NCBI GenBank assembly: GCA_030374805.1
Contig: JARGSG010000046.1
Location: 62,001-126,000, forward strand
DNA from: Gracilaria gracilis
Taxonomy: Eukaryota; Rhodophyta; Florideophyceae; Gracilariales; Gracilariaceae
Reading direction: 5' to 3'
Length of the DNA stretch: 64,000 nucleotides
Under the pieces are notes generated by a model. That model saw only the letters and a program-made list of their open reading frames with translations. It did not search any database and was not told where the DNA came from. Position 1 is the first letter of the stretch; each line of letters starts with the position of its first letter. The translations under genes were made by a program, and so were the position numbers. Shown here one piece after another: positions 1 to 11,693 of this stretch.

Positions 1-133
1 AAGAGTGTTCGTATCAACTTCATGAAAGACGGAAGCTACTTCCGTTGATATCTGTGTGGCATACTTTGTCCGAGAAGCCTCCATTCGTGGTTCGCACTAA
101 TTCCAGTAGCAATCGTTATTGGAGCCTTTAGGT

Positions 134-1834
134 CTACAACCCATTGACAGGAAACGAATGGGGTGCAAGTCCAGGGATTTCGTTCCCCGCTCCTGGTATA
201 GCACTAAGGAGGCAAACGCCACTCAAGCATGAACCGATTTTGCATGGGCCACAGGCTCCGCAAGTCTGCCCAAACTGACGCGGTAACATACATTTTCCGT
301 TGACGCAATTGTAGTGCTGGGGACATGAACGGCCAGTTAAGCACTTCAAGCATGGTGACGCAAAACCACCACAAGTCAGGTCCGGAAGAGCACATACTGT
401 ACCCAAATCGATATCATGAGGCTGTGGTACCAGCCAGTGCTCAAACGGATTTTCATCTTTGGGCTCGAATCGCACAACGAGATCCTTAGCCCTCATCCTG
501 GCAGAGCCTCGAAGCTTATGGCATGCATTGCAATTACCGATCTCTAGTCCGCGATCGAAGAGTGGACCGTAGGGTGGACTCTTCTCACGCATTTCCGCTT
601 CTAGGCCAACGTTAGCACCGGTGTCTGTCTTGAAATCAAACCCTTTCCATTGGTATTCAATCTCAACGGTGGGTCGCATTCCGACAAACCCCTTGAAGTC
701 TGCATTAGAATTAGGCACATCTGTGAAATTGAAAGCACTGCCTCGCAAGTAAAATGGATTCGGCGGCCTACCAAAGATATCTACCCTGGATTGGTCAAGC
801 TTCACCTTCACCTTGTGGGAAAATTTCTGAGTGGTTTTGAATCGGGTTGTCAATCCTGCACCGATATCTGCATCCACGATCCACTCCACTCTACCAAATG
901 CGCCAAACCCTACGCGACCAACCAGTGGGAGATACCAAAAGTGCCCAAAGTTGTCTAAACGGTCATGAAGTATCTGCCCCTTCTCATCAACATTGGCACT
1001 GACGCTTGAAATGAGCTCCACCTCCATGGTCGCGTCAAGGTAGTGGTCCCAACGAACTTCGTTTCTCTCTCGGTTTACACTCAATTGATGCACGCCCACC
1101 AGCATCGAGATATTGAAGTCGAGGTCCAGTCCTGGTGCCGGGTGCACTTTCCTCCGCCCCGAAAACGGACGAGGAGGTAAAAATATCCCAATCTCAGTAT
1201 CCCGACTAACTGGACTGAGTGAGCCGGTGGTTTCGTAGAAAGGATCGTCGTCGAAAACGATTCGTTTGGGAAACGGAATATCCTGAGCTACACCGTTACT
1301 GATTTGAAAGTCCACATGCGGCACAACGTCCTCTCCGGGCACAATGGTCATATGCAGAACGGTGTGGTTATCCGTGAAGTGCACTCGATCGATAACGAAG
1401 AAGAGCACATCATCATTGTGTTCTATCCCTGGCACACGTTGCATCGGTGCACAATGGCGCTTCCAATCGTGACGACTAATGATGAATGCTGCTCCTTCTC
1501 TGAAATCAGACGGCTGCAGTTTGGAACCACTGAGTTTGATTGAAGCTTTACGCGGTGCCAGACCACGCGAACAATGGGCAATGCGAACGGATTGGTCCTC
1601 GAGTTTGTCATATAAAATGATATCTTTCTTGACATGGGCTGAGAAATGCATCACCCGTTGCACAAGAGGTGCGGATGCGTCTAATGAACGCGTGTACACC
1701 AACGCCCTCCCTCGCAGTATACCGGTTGAATTGGGAGAAGAGCGAGCGCGGTGTAGCTTGGAAGCATGATCCGCAGCTGACACATGGCAGGCAAAGATCG
1801 TTCCCAGAAGAAGCAGAAGGGCTCCGGTTTTCAT
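134..1834 (-). CDS. Secreted cysteine-rich protein, 566 aa, function unknown
   Basis: Single uninterrupted frame of 566 residues starting with ATG at 1834 and ending with TAG at 134. Residues 1-20 form a typical signal peptide (Lys then a Leu run, small residues near 20), so the product should enter the secretory pathway. Residues about 40-460 are beta-rich, with several N-x-S/T sites (near 35, 156, 241 and 369). Residues 481-541 hold 12 cysteines at short spacings (C-x2-C and C-x4-5-C patterns with a VNGKC motif), suggesting a small disulfide-bonded module. A single CNACH at 435-439 looks like a haem c motif but is probably chance in an exported protein. No transmembrane helix follows the signal peptide. 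A TATA box lies 108 nt upstream. I do not recognise the family; a wall or extracellular role is only inference from export and cysteine content. Confidence 0.8.
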   Translation of the reverse strand: MKTGALLLLLGTIFACHVSAADHASKLHRARSSPNSTGILRGRALVYTRSLDASAPLVQRVMHFSAHVKKDIILYDKLEDQSVRIAHCSRGLAPRKASIKLSGSKLQPSDFREGAAFIISRHDWKRHCAPMQRVPGIEHNDDVLFFVIDRVHFTDNHTVLHMTIVPGEDVVPHVDFQISNGVAQDIPFPKRIVFDDDPFYETTGSLSPVSRDTEIGIFLPPRPFSGRRKVHPAPGLDLDFNISMLVGVHQLSVNRERNEVRWDHYLDATMEVELISSVSANVDEKGQILHDRLDNFGHFWYLPLVGRVGFGAFGRVEWIVDADIGAGLTTRFKTTQKFSHKVKVKLDQSRVDIFGRPPNPFYLRGSAFNFTDVPNSNADFKGFVGMRPTVEIEYQWKGFDFKTDTGANVGLEAEMREKSPPYGPLFDRGLEIGNCNACHKLRGSARMRAKDLVVRFEPKDENPFEHWLVPQPHDIDLGTVCALPDLTCGGFASPCLKCLTGRSCPQHYNCVNGKCMLPRQFGQTCGACGPCKIGSCLSGVCLLSAIPGAGNEIPGLAPHSFPVNGL

Positions 1835-1941
1835 CGAGCAGTTGCGCGTATGGGGTTGCTGAAGTAAAGTACAGATTGGTAATGCTCCATGAACACGAAG
1901 GGCGTAGAGATTTTTACAAGACGTTCCAATGACAAGTATCG

Positions 1942-1949
1942 CTTATATA
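1942..1949 (-). promoter_or_regulatory. TATA box of the 566-aa secreted protein gene
   Basis: TATATAAG on the minus strand, 108 nt before the ATG at 1834. The same octamer occurs 93 nt before the vWFA gene at 22995. Confidence 0.55.
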
Positions 1950-2855
1950 CGCAGCTCGAAGATTCTATACGCGTGTTTGTTCAAGTGGCGGGGAACGCAA
2001 CTAAGAAGTGGGAGATGTACCTGTCGGATCAGTTAACATGGTGGAGGTGAGGAGGAAAGTGGGGTACGATGATGCTCTGAGTGCAAGGTAGTTCTGTGCG
2101 GGGAGAGTTATACTCCTTGCTGCATACATGTCATGTGATCCAATCGAGTTGCACATGCGATCAATTAGCGGCTTCTTTGCCAACCAGCACGACAGCAGCA
2201 ATGTGTCCCACGAAACACATGCTGTCCTGCGTTGCCAGGTTGTACTCTTAGTAGCGTGAACACGGTCAACACGGGTTACAGTTGTTCTACTACATCGGGC
2301 AACAGCAATGTACGTGTAGCGGATAAATTGGGCCCCCATGAGCTATCTATTTGTGAAGCATGCGTGTCTAATAGTTTGGGTTTTATAAAGTTTTAAGGGA
2401 GTAATCGGAAAACTCGAACGGGTGCAAGACGCCTACATTTAAGGATCTGCAAGAGCTCTCAACTCACAGACTGTTTTGAGTCAGACCACTTGCTCCCTCC
2501 TTTTACCCACCCACCCAATTCCCTTTTTCTTTTTTGTTTGGTATCTACTCTTTAGAACAGCAGCCTTCATGCGCTCGAAAGAGAGCAGAACCGGTGCTGT
2601 TCTTGTCGTTCTCCCGTGTAATACTACACAAGGTTTTGCGTTAAAAAACTTTTGCCGACGGGGCGTGCCATGAAGAACCGAGGTGAGAATTAAAAAGCTT
2701 TTGTTGCAGTTATCAATTGCTGGAATATCGTATAAAATATTTACTAGAAATGAGAGTTTGAATGGAACGGTTAATCCTTTCGAACCGGAAAGCTTGACAA
2801 AAAGCCAATTGGAAGGTTACGCTTGTGCCGCTGGCCATATGCACCGGATGCAACT
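1950..2855. other. Intergenic, no supported gene
   Basis: About 0.9 kb between the TATA box and the copia-1 insertion. Only short frames without recognisable motifs; nothing further seen. Confidence 0.5.
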
Positions 2856-2860
2856 CTGCG

Positions 2861-3065
2861 TGTAGCGCGCGAGCGGGGGCGAAAGGGGTCGAGCGAAGTG
2901 CGCGCATAGTTGACCGCCGGCGGGCAGAGCGCCGAGCCGGACGGTCGCGCAATTTATTTTGCCAGTGCAACCCACCGGCGCATTTCTGTGCGCCGGGCGT
3001 TGCACTGCGCACAAATGACGCGTGTGTGGCGCTCTCGCCTTGCAAGAGGCCGACCGGTATCAACA
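2861..3065 (-). repeat. Copia-1 3' LTR
   Basis: 205 bp, TG to CA, GC-rich. Pairs with 9006-9210 at an offset of 6145 with one visible mismatch. Target duplication CTGCG lies at 2856-2860. Confidence 0.95.
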
Positions 3066-3537
3066 CCGTTCCTCAAGGCAAAGCGACTACTCTTCCTACA
3101 CCACTAATAAGCATCTAGTTACTGAGCCCAATTCACAAGTAAACCATAATATCAACGACCGAAAATCAGGGTCTGTAGACACGATTTCTCTGCAAATCTG
3201 TCTCTTCTCTGGCATTATCTTGCAAATGCCAAAGGCGTGGTGCAACATTCAAAACATAATATTAATACTTTCATACATAACGCATCACACACATAGTTTC
3301 ACCAGCTCCAAGCTAGGGAGTCATTACTTGTTCACACCAGTAAACTCCAAAACCCAGATATCATGTAAAAACCCGTTGGGACAAAACCACATGTACCTGT
3401 GTGGGAAAATGGAGAAGGTTGTGAACCACAATCATTCATAGACAATAATTCAGACATTCAAACATGTAACAAACAAAAAAGACAATACAAAACATAACAA
3501 AGTAGTCAGTGTAGTCAGTAGATCCCAACAATTCTTC
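3066..3537 (-). other. Copia-1 3' untranslated region
   Basis: About 470 bp between the pol stop and the 3' LTR, AT-rich. The stretch next to the LTR is only weakly purine-rich on the minus strand (GAGGAACGG), a possible polypurine tract. Confidence 0.5.
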
Positions 3538-6500
3538 TCAAAACGAGTCAATATGCATCAAGCTGACTATTCTCCTCACCTCTAGGAGAGACGCACACTT
3601 TGTCAGTATGTCAGCGATCTGTTGACTCCTTGGGATTTTGCACAGCTTAACAATTTGACCTCTCTCCAGGTCCCGCACATGGTGTGTCTTCAAATCGATT
3701 TGCTTGTTTCGAGCAGATATCTGTGGACTCGTGGTCAAGGATATAGCAGCCGAGCTATCATTCATGATCTTTGTGGCTTCGAACCATAGATCCTCGCTCC
3801 AAGGCTGGATGTGTGCGAATTCAAAATACATCTTTCGTATCCACGAAAGGTCTTTCGCGCAAGTAGACAGAGCGATATACTCTGCCTCTGCCGAAGAGAG
3901 AGCAATTACCGTTTGACGCTTTGACTTCCACATGACTGGTGCGTCGTTGACGACGATAACGTACCCGGTTGTAGACTTACGAGTTTCAATGCATCCCCCC
4001 CAATCGGCGTCAGCGTACGCACAGAGTGAGGCGGGAGAAATGGGACGGTTGGCTGGAAAATGAAGTCCATAATCCATAGTGCCAGCCAAGTACCTAAATA
4101 ATCGTTTAAGCAGCGATAAGTGTCGTTCACATGGGTTATGTAAATGCCTTGAGAGCGCTGAGATGGGAAAGGAAAGCTCAGGACGGGTAGATACAGAAAT
4201 GTAAAGTAATGCACCAATCCCTGACCTGTACTCTGCATGATCATCTGTCGAAAGAATGACGTCTTCTTCACCAGATGGCAGTACATTGGCAGCCGTAGGT
4301 AAAGGTGATCCAACTGCATTGCATTGTTGCATACCAAACTTCTTGAGAACTTTTAGTGCATATCCATATTGATTAACCTTAATGCCGGAAGGAGATCGCT
4401 GAATATTCCAACCTATGAATGACTTCAGCTCCCCATAGAGCTTCACATCAAACGTTGCAGACAGTTTGTGTTTGAAGTCATTTAGAAGTTTGGCATTGTT
4501 GGCAGCGAATGCGCAGTCGTCGACTATAACAGCCAAGATCAGGAGGTTGTCCTGCTCGCGGAACATGAAGACACGAGAGTCGAGAGCTGATGTCACAAAG
4601 TTCCATGATAGGAGAGCTTCAGAAAAGAGGGAACCCCATATTATTCCAGCTTGGACAGCACCGTAGATGGAGTTAAGAAGTTTGCAGACATGGCCTGTCT
4701 TCTCCACATTGCCAGTGGAGTTAGAGGGTTGTTCCATAATTATCGGAACATCCAGTTTTCCATATAAGTAGGCATTTGATATGTCTGCTCCCTCCAGTAA
4801 AAGGTTTTGTGCAGCGGCAACTGAGAGAAGAATGCGTAGTGCTTCATGACAGGCTACTGGCGCATAAGTGTTGAACGGATCGAAGTCAATGAAGGGCTTC
4901 TGTTTGTCTCCCCGTAGACAGCAGCGTGCCTTCTTCAAGAACTTCTTCCCGACTCCATCCAACATCTTCTCCTTGAAGACCCAAGTATACGGAACCGGTT
5001 TCATCCAGGATTCCCTGGGTATAAGTTCCCAAGTGTTACGGCGGATGAGTGCGTTCATCTCGCGGTCGATGGCCTCACACCAACCGGGATCTCTGCACGC
5101 GTCCTTGAAACTACTTGGAACGTTGGGGTCATACACAGTTTTCTTGGAGACCCATACATTTGGAAAGTTATGCGCGATTGTTGTCATCGCCTTTACCAGG
5201 TGGTCTTCCAAGTCAGGACCGTTATCGGTCTGTGAGGTATGGTCCGTCTCCTCTGTCTCCTGTTGGCGAGTTATACCCTCCAGGAGGGTGGAGATGTTTG
5301 GAAGAGGAGAGGAGTTGACAGCCTTGAAGTCCAGAATACGGCAAGTGACGACCGAGTTCTTCCCCGGCACAAACACACGGGCGAGTGTGGTGTCGCTTTG
5401 CATGCCCACGAAGTGCGCGAAGACAGAACGGGGGAGGAACTTCTTTGATGCCACGGTCTTGGACCGATATACAAAGGCGTAGCCAGGCTGACCAAAGTTC
5501 GGAATGTTCGTAAAGTCGATTATAATGGACGGATTCCATTCCAGAATCGGTATCCGTCCTTGTATCCTTGAAGATGGAGCCCTATTTCGGAGCCAGTTGG
5601 CATGGTTCATTGCCTCTGCCCAGAAGGAAATGGGCAGTTTGCTCGCGAAGAGAAGTACACGAGCCCTGGTCCAATGTTCTTGGATAAGCCTCTCCGCGGC
5701 TCCATTAGATTCGGAGGCGTAGGCAGGAGAGTAGTCCAAGAGTATGCCATGATCGAAGCAGAAAGTGTCCAACTAACTGCTTTTGTGTTCGCCGGCCCCG
5801 TCCAGGCGAACATTCTTCAAGCGAAACGAGTGGTTAAGTTCTAACTCCGATCTGCGTTTGTACCAAGCCACGTGCTTCAAAACACTAGCACCTGTCTTGT
5901 CCATCAAGAAGAAAACGTCCGACTTGGAAGTGTTGTCATCCAGTACGGCCATGGCGTAGATTGCACCAGAGAGAGATGGCGAAATCTTTCCCGACAGGTA
6001 TATGTGGATAAGTTCCAAGGGACTTGACGTCGAAACGGATCGGGACCGGGCGGTGATTGGGTTCCGTTTCTTCTTGCCTGTGAGGCAAGGGACGCACGTC
6101 AACGACTCCAAGATGGAACGTTGAAAGTAAGGCACAGAGTCGAAAGACTTGGCAAGGTTCTGGTATCTACTTGGGTGGAGATGACCAGTTCGACCGTGCC
6201 ATTCCAAAGCCAGCTCCTGATTGCTGTTACTTGCGTTCACGACCATCACTTGTTTGTCGTTATCAGCGAGGTCCATGACGAAGAGGCCTTGGTTGATTTC
6301 CGTTTCCCAAATGATTCCAGAGTTTCGGTTAGGATCCATGATGAAACATCCATTGAATGGCCGAATGGTGGAAGTGAACATCACCATGAACTCTACACTG
6401 AGAACGCCAACAGAAAGGATGTTCGACTCAAAGGCAGGCGCGTGGTAAGCCTCGATGACTGTACCACGGTTCAAAGGTATCCAGACATGACCTTTGCCAA

Positions 6501-7710
6501 CGAGACGAGTTGTTCCTGAGGCAGCCTGAACAGTCTCGATCTCAATTCGTTCGTAGCGAATGAACGACTTCCGCGAATGGAAGAAGTGATGAGTTGCCCC
6601 TGAGTCAATATAGGCTGAGTCCAATTTCGTTTGAGAAAGAAGAGCGATCTTACTCTTGAACTTGGCCATATTGCAGTTGAAGCCAGGTGAAGGAGGCGGA
6701 TCATCATTCCTTTGCACCACATATGAACGAGGTTTGGAGTTATGATTTGAGTTACGAATATCATTTCCATCCCCCCTTGGTGCAAACCCTGAATTCCAGT
6801 TGGATTGGCGTTGTCCTCCTTTGTGGGACCCATACTGTGAACGACGAGAACCACCGTTGTTGCGATTAGATTGCTGCCGTCCGTTGGAGTTGTGCTGGTT
6901 ATCATTATTGTCAGACTCCTCACGTTTGCGTTTGTAGCAATCTCGAGCGTAATGTCCACGACGACCGCAGTAGTAGCAATTGTCATCGTAGCGGCTCTTG
7001 GTAGCCGAGGACTTGTTACGCCGGTTTCGCTGCTTTCGACCACCCTTGTTTGCCGTGTTGGCTTTCGGTTGGAGAGTGGGGGTGGACAAAGGAGCGGAGG
7101 ATGTCGGGTTGTTAGGGTTCTTGCGACGAGCCACTTCAGCTTCGACAGCGTTCACAATGGAGTCGAACCCGACATCGGTTAGGTTTGACATCATGGCCAA
7201 GGGAGCAAAGGAGTTGGGGAGACTTCGAATGAGTTTGGAGACTTTGTCTTTCTCCGAAAGTTCCTCATCGAAGGTGGCCAGTTCCCCAACTACTTCCAGG
7301 AACTTAGCGACGTGCTTGTTCCAGTCTTCGCTGTCCTTGTATACCAATGTGTCCAGACGATGGCGGATGTTCTGCACAGCTTGTGCGTTGGAGGTTGTGT
7401 ACACGCGCTGCAGTTCATCCCAGAGATCTTTGGCCGTTTTGTCATCATCATCGACAAACATTCGAACAAGAGCAAGCGGAGAGTCACCGAGGCAGAGTGT
7501 GATGGTGCTCTTCGCTTTGACTGACTTTTCGAACCAAGATCTCATTGCCCGGTTTGTGGGGTTGAACCCATCAGGACGTGGGTCAAGACCGGAGAGAAAT
7601 GGGTCATCTCTGCGGAGGTACGCCAGAAGACGACGACGCCAGAGAATGTAGTCGGTGGGGACCTTGAGCTTTGGAAGCCTGCCAAGGAGACCCTCATTTG
7701 TGCCCGACAT
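3538..7710 (-). pseudogene. Copia-1 gag-pol polyprotein with one in-frame TAG and a lost integrase Asp
   Basis: One minus-strand frame from the ATG at 7710 to the TGA at 3538, interrupted once by TAG at 5773-5775; 645 codons precede it and 744 follow in the same frame. Gag spans about residues 60-200; a CCHC knuckle (CYYCGRRGHYARDC) is at 245-258; the protease has DSGA with Asp369; the HHCC integrase zinc region is near 505-542. At the first catalytic position the integrase reads HIYLSG instead of H-x-D-L-SG (codon at 5998-6000, probably GAC to TAC). The second Asp is in RLDGAGE and the Glu in NGAAER, beyond the TAG. Reverse transcriptase has VDDC at its active site, and RNase H has DADWGG and SSAEAEY. 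The integrase is therefore inactive unless the TAG is suppressed, and even then lacks its first acidic residue. Confidence 0.9.
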
Positions 7711-8992
7711 TGAGGCGTCCGGGGAGTGACGGAGAGAAGTGTATGATCAACCTTCTTCTACGAGATAAGGATATCGTGACCTACGGGGTAGGAACGTTTC
7801 TTCTTCTTCTTGAACTTCTTGAACTTCTTCTTCTTCAACTTCGCCAGTCCCCTACCGGTGGAGGAGGTGTGAACTTGAGGTGTTCCTGGCCCAACCTTGG
7901 GAGCCAGGCGATCGATGTAGGACGGGTCTCCGCAATTAAGCAGCTAACCCCGCACCACAACAAACAGACCTTGGAAGGATCTTACCGCACCCACAAAGCG
8001 GAGGGTACTTCACTTCGTCAAACAAAAAAAAAACAAGGAGTAGTAAAACGTAGTAGCGTAGTATAGAGCATACGCTTCGTACGACAGAACGCAATGGTGG
8101 CACGAAAAACGGACGGAGAGAGGCAACGTCTTCTCTCAAGGAGAGCGAGGGAGACCGGTTCTCGAAGTAATGTTGAAAACCAAATTGTTTTCGCAATCCA
8201 AGACGTTGAATTGCCGGGGAAAATGTGGCCGATATAGCACGAACGAGTTACCTGTGGCCCAGAAGTAGACCCAATTTATCGAGAGGTGTGAACTTTATCA
8301 ACATGATGACCTTCATACACACGCAAAATCAAGACCTTCGTAGAAATCCAAGAGAGTGTAGCGTAGAAATTGTTGCGCAAGCTTTCAGACCCGACAAAAC
8401 AACAAGATCAGAGTGTAGATGATAGTAGGACGTTGCCGAGCTTTGAAATAGAGTGGAGAAGTGTTTGAGCCAAACCATTGTGAGACGCAAGAAATTAGTG
8501 ATCGCAAACATTTTGCGATGCACCGAAATGTATGCCACACAATGTATAGTAGGAAAGAGAGAAGTCGTTTGCAATCGCATCGTAGATGCAACGGAGGCAC
8601 ATTGTCGCTTCGCGGTAAAGATGCAAGAAAAACAGTAATCATCAATCTTCACAATAGATTATCATCTAGATTCTGTACTTCCATTGAGAATGAACAAATA
8701 AAGTAGAGAAGTTATATTCATACTTATCCTGTCCGAGGTCAACCGACTTTCAGAGCCACAACAAAGTCTATAGACTTGGGAGCCCATCAGGAAGTCAATT
8801 GCGCACGGTAGGTTTCGCTTTGGCAGTGCTCTAGTTGCAACATACCTATGGGCATGAGAGCCGAGGCAACCGCTAAGCAACCCGTCCAGTTCTTGAGTAG
8901 TTAAGCGTTCGCGCAGTAGAAGCGCGGTAACACGCGGAGAAAAGGAGCCGATCATGTGCGCAAGCGATGGCGGCCCGGGGAAGCGCGCCCCA
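7711..8992 (-). other. Copia-1 untranslated leader
   Basis: About 1.3 kb between the primer site and the gag ATG. It holds an imperfect TTC/GAA repeat near 7798-7845 but no credible coding frame. Confidence 0.6.
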
Positions 8993-9005
8993 GGCGATGC
9001 TACCA
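8993..9005 (-). promoter_or_regulatory. Copia-1 primer binding site, tRNA 3' end
   Basis: Immediately inside the 5' LTR the minus strand reads TGGTAGCATCGCC, the complement of a tRNA ending GCGATGCTACCA. The U-A-CCA end implies an A1:U72 pair, the hallmark of eukaryotic initiator tRNA-Met. The exact tRNA of this organism is not in the window. Confidence 0.7.
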
Positions 9006-9210
9006 TGTAGCGCGCGAGCGGGGGCGAAAGGGGTCGAGCGAAGTGCGCGCATAGTTGACCGCCGGCGGGCAGAGCGCCGAGCCGGACGGTCGCGCAATTT
9101 ATTTTGCCAGTGCAACCCACCGGCGCATTGCTGTGCGCCGGGCGTTGCACTGCGCACAAATGACGCGTGTGTGGCGCTCTCGCCTTGCAAGAGGCCGACC
9201 GGTATCAACA
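9006..9210 (-). repeat. Copia-1 5' LTR
   Basis: Partner of 2861-3065. Target duplication CTGCG follows at 9211-9215. Confidence 0.95.
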
Positions 9211-9215
9211 CTGCG

Positions 9216-10247
9216 TCTGTAGGAGAAGAGATTTGAGATCATCGAAACGTGTTGCCCAAACCATATCTGTCATTGGCTGTGGTTCTAAAATCTAATTACA
9301 GCCAATTAGGATTGTACAATGTCATTGCTACTATAGTACATATAAGCAGAAAGAACAAGTGGCGCGCTGATGACCAACTGTTTGCGTTTTTATCCATTCA
9401 CATTCATTTCTTTTAAGCTGTTATGTCGGCGATAAGCCTGGCCGGTTCAAAAGGGTTAAATGACACATGTGTGACTTGTACGGAATCTATTGGGCACCAT
9501 CTGCGTTCCCGATTTGCGGACAACAGCTCAAACATTTGACGACTCTTTTGTCAGCCATAAAAGTGAGTTGGGAACGGAAATAAAGTTCGCGCTTAGTATC
9601 CAATACATGTGTACCGTTGAGGACTAGTAGTCCTCATTCTTAGCATGGAGCCGCAGACTAAGTTAGCAATGTTAGCGTACACCGAAAGCTCGAAATGTAC
9701 GGTTGGAAGAAACAATGCGGAACACACAAACTGTTACGCCTCACGCAGATTAACCTCGTGCGTGTACGTATCAACACCAGACACTTTTTGCCCGCTTCCA
9801 TATGTTTTTTCCACTTTATGTCTTCATGATCATCAGACAAGTTTTTCTGCTGCTTTCTGGAACCAACCCACTCCCTTGTCCGTTGGCAAAATCTCGTGTC
9901 TAGTAGACATCTCGTTCAGTAGGTCAGCCAGATTGGTCTGATTTGAAACATTGACAGTGACTGACATTCAAGTGCTTGCTCGACGATGTGAAAACTCTGT
10001 CTCTGAACCTCGAAGCGTCTTATACGACAAGCAAGGTGAACAAACCGCTTGTGGGTTTCCTTCCACGAACACATGCTGCAGGTAAGTACCGTTCTTAGCT
10101 GAGCACGCCTTAACAATACAACACCCCGATAAGCAGCTGCAGGGATCTGATCGTCCAACTTATCATTTGGTTTGGGAAACGACCAGGAGCTTTTCATCCG
10201 TTCATGGACGGCAAAATCGACACTACTTTTGTTCAAAGTATCGACAA
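9216..10247. other. Intergenic, upstream of the membrane-protein pair
   Basis: About 1 kb without a supported gene. A TATA-like ACATATAAGC sits near 9338-9347 but is 900 nt from the next start, so no link is claimed. Confidence 0.4.
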
Positions 10248-11693
10248 ATGTTTCAGAACGGTACCATTGTACCATCTGGCAAGCAGTTCCCTCTGCTCAC
10301 TTGGAGAACACCATGGTCCACACTAGATACGATCCTCATAGCCTTGTTTACCACTTTTCTGTCCTACCAAACTGCCGCCATATTGTCCGACCTGCTGCTT
10401 GGTTTCAAACGCAGGGGACAAACGTCTCCTTCCCAAATGCATTCCCTATTGCTGGGCAATGAAGGAAATATGCTTAGTTCTCTTGCAGCACTTCTTAGAC
10501 TGAATTTCGTTGACCGATTCAGACTCCGTCCACGCGCGATTGTGCCTTCGTCGACACAGATTGAACGAAATCCTTCATCAATTCGTCTCGTGGTGGCAGT
10601 TCGTTTGATCTTGTTGCTTTCAATTCCTCCACTGATTAACATACTCTCCATTGTCGTTGCTTTGGAGAGGGATGAAATACTCACGGTTTCCGATGCTAAG
10701 TTTGGAGGCATTGCAATCGGCATACTGAATGAGACTGAGATTCAAGGAAAGCGAGGGCTTGACAGTCGTATCTGTGAGCAGATTCCTACTTCTGTTCAGG
10801 AGGATGAAGAGGAAGTTCTTATGGATTTCTCAATATGTTCAGGATTTATTCTAACCATGCCATCGTACATTGGAAATAATGAATACGAAGAAGTATTGAG
10901 GGATGAAGTGCAAGAAGGAACACGGGTGACGGCGGTTGACTGGCCTCCAGGATCGATATCCATATATTTCAAGCAAGGGGTTCGTGAGCATATTTACCGG
11001 ATTTGGATAGACGTCCGCCACGATGATGACATTCTTCGTCCGAAAGCAAAATGGAGCGTTGATGATGCCCGCTCGCTTGCCCAGAAGGCGGCTGATTCTC
11101 TAATACTACAGTGTACACTCTTCCTGGGACAGAAGCCTGACATACTGGATGGAATGAAGCACAAGAGACAAGAAAATGGGATCATAAGAGCATGGACAAC
11201 AGTCGGATGCCAAGCCCCGACCCAAATGGTCATGTTCTCTGCCGTGCTGTTCGCATCAGAAGCTGGGACAGTTGAAACGGAAAGGTTTATTGTCGGGAAA
11301 GTTGATCCCGAGGATGGAGACGAGGGGCGCGTGGAAGAATTCTTTGAGGGAGGATCTCTGAAGTTCATACGAAGGAGACAAAGCCTCGGACCTTTGGGTA
11401 TATTGGTTGTTGTGTCAGTTATTGCTCTATTGCTCAGATTTGTGGTTAAGCTTGTCATAAATGCGGACATTGACGATGCCATCGACGTAGTTTTTCGGAA
11501 TGTTTTGGGACTTCGTTCTTCGGGAAGCGGGACATTGTTGGGCAGCAGAGATACTTTTCGTATTGATCACAAATACAAATGGGGTGAGAAGATGTACGTG
11601 GGGCTCAAAGTGGATGAAGACGAGGAGAATGACGAATGGAATGGAGGACTCCTGAGCTCTGCACCGAAGGCAGCAACTGAATTCTCTCAATGA
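10248..11693 (+). CDS. Predicted three-helix membrane protein, tandem paralogue 1, 481 aa
   Basis: The ATG at 10248 is preferred over an upstream TTG at 10167 because the paralogue's ATG aligns with it (both begin M-[FI]-Q and reach FLTWR or LLTWR at about residue 16-20). Hydrophobic helices are predicted near residues 25-48 and 115-139 and near 380-403. Between helices 2 and 3 lies a roughly 240-residue soluble region that begins with FGGIAIGI (152-159). The tail is acidic. The same layout, helix spacing and FGGIA-GI motif recur in the gene at 12495, so the two are a diverged tandem duplication. I do not recognise the family; a surface or endomembrane protein with an exposed loop is inference. 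Confidence 0.75.
   Translation: MFQNGTIVPSGKQFPLLTWRTPWSTLDTILIALFTTFLSYQTAAILSDLLLGFKRRGQTSPSQMHSLLLGNEGNMLSSLAALLRLNFVDRFRLRPRAIVPSSTQIERNPSSIRLVVAVRLILLLSIPPLINILSIVVALERDEILTVSDAKFGGIAIGILNETEIQGKRGLDSRICEQIPTSVQEDEEEVLMDFSICSGFILTMPSYIGNNEYEEVLRDEVQEGTRVTAVDWPPGSISIYFKQGVREHIYRIWIDVRHDDDILRPKAKWSVDDARSLAQKAADSLILQCTLFLGQKPDILDGMKHKRQENGIIRAWTTVGCQAPTQMVMFSAVLFASEAGTVETERFIVGKVDPEDGDEGRVEEFFEGGSLKFIRRRQSLGPLGILVVVSVIALLLRFVVKLVINADIDDAIDVVFRNVLGLRSSGSGTLLGSRDTFRIDHKYKWGEKMYVGLKVDEDEENDEWNGGLLSSAPKAATEFSQ

Larger units (their letters stand above)
2861..9210 (-). mobile_element. Copia-1: Ty1/copia LTR retrotransposon with 5-bp target duplication
   Basis: A 6350-bp element bounded by 205-bp direct repeats (2861-3065 and 9006-9210) that begin TGT and end ACA. 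It is flanked by the duplication CTGCG at 2856-2860 and 9211-9215. The coding strand is minus, so the 5' LTR is the right copy. The order gag, protease, integrase, reverse transcriptase, RNase H identifies Ty1/copia. The LTRs differ at one position by eye (2985 T, 9130 G), so insertion is recent. The leader between primer site and gag is unusually long (about 1.3 kb). The integrase is broken (see the gag-pol entry), so this copy probably moved with proteins from another copy. Confidence 0.95.

Noticed and set aside
515..530. CNACH in the secreted protein as a cytochrome c haem site
   Set aside because: Single motif in an otherwise cysteine-rich exported eukaryotic protein; no cytochrome context.
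2713..3118. Open frames on both strands over 2.7-3.1 kb and 8.66-9.24 kb
   Set aside because: They coincide with the GC-rich copia-1 LTRs and are present in both copies; composition effect.
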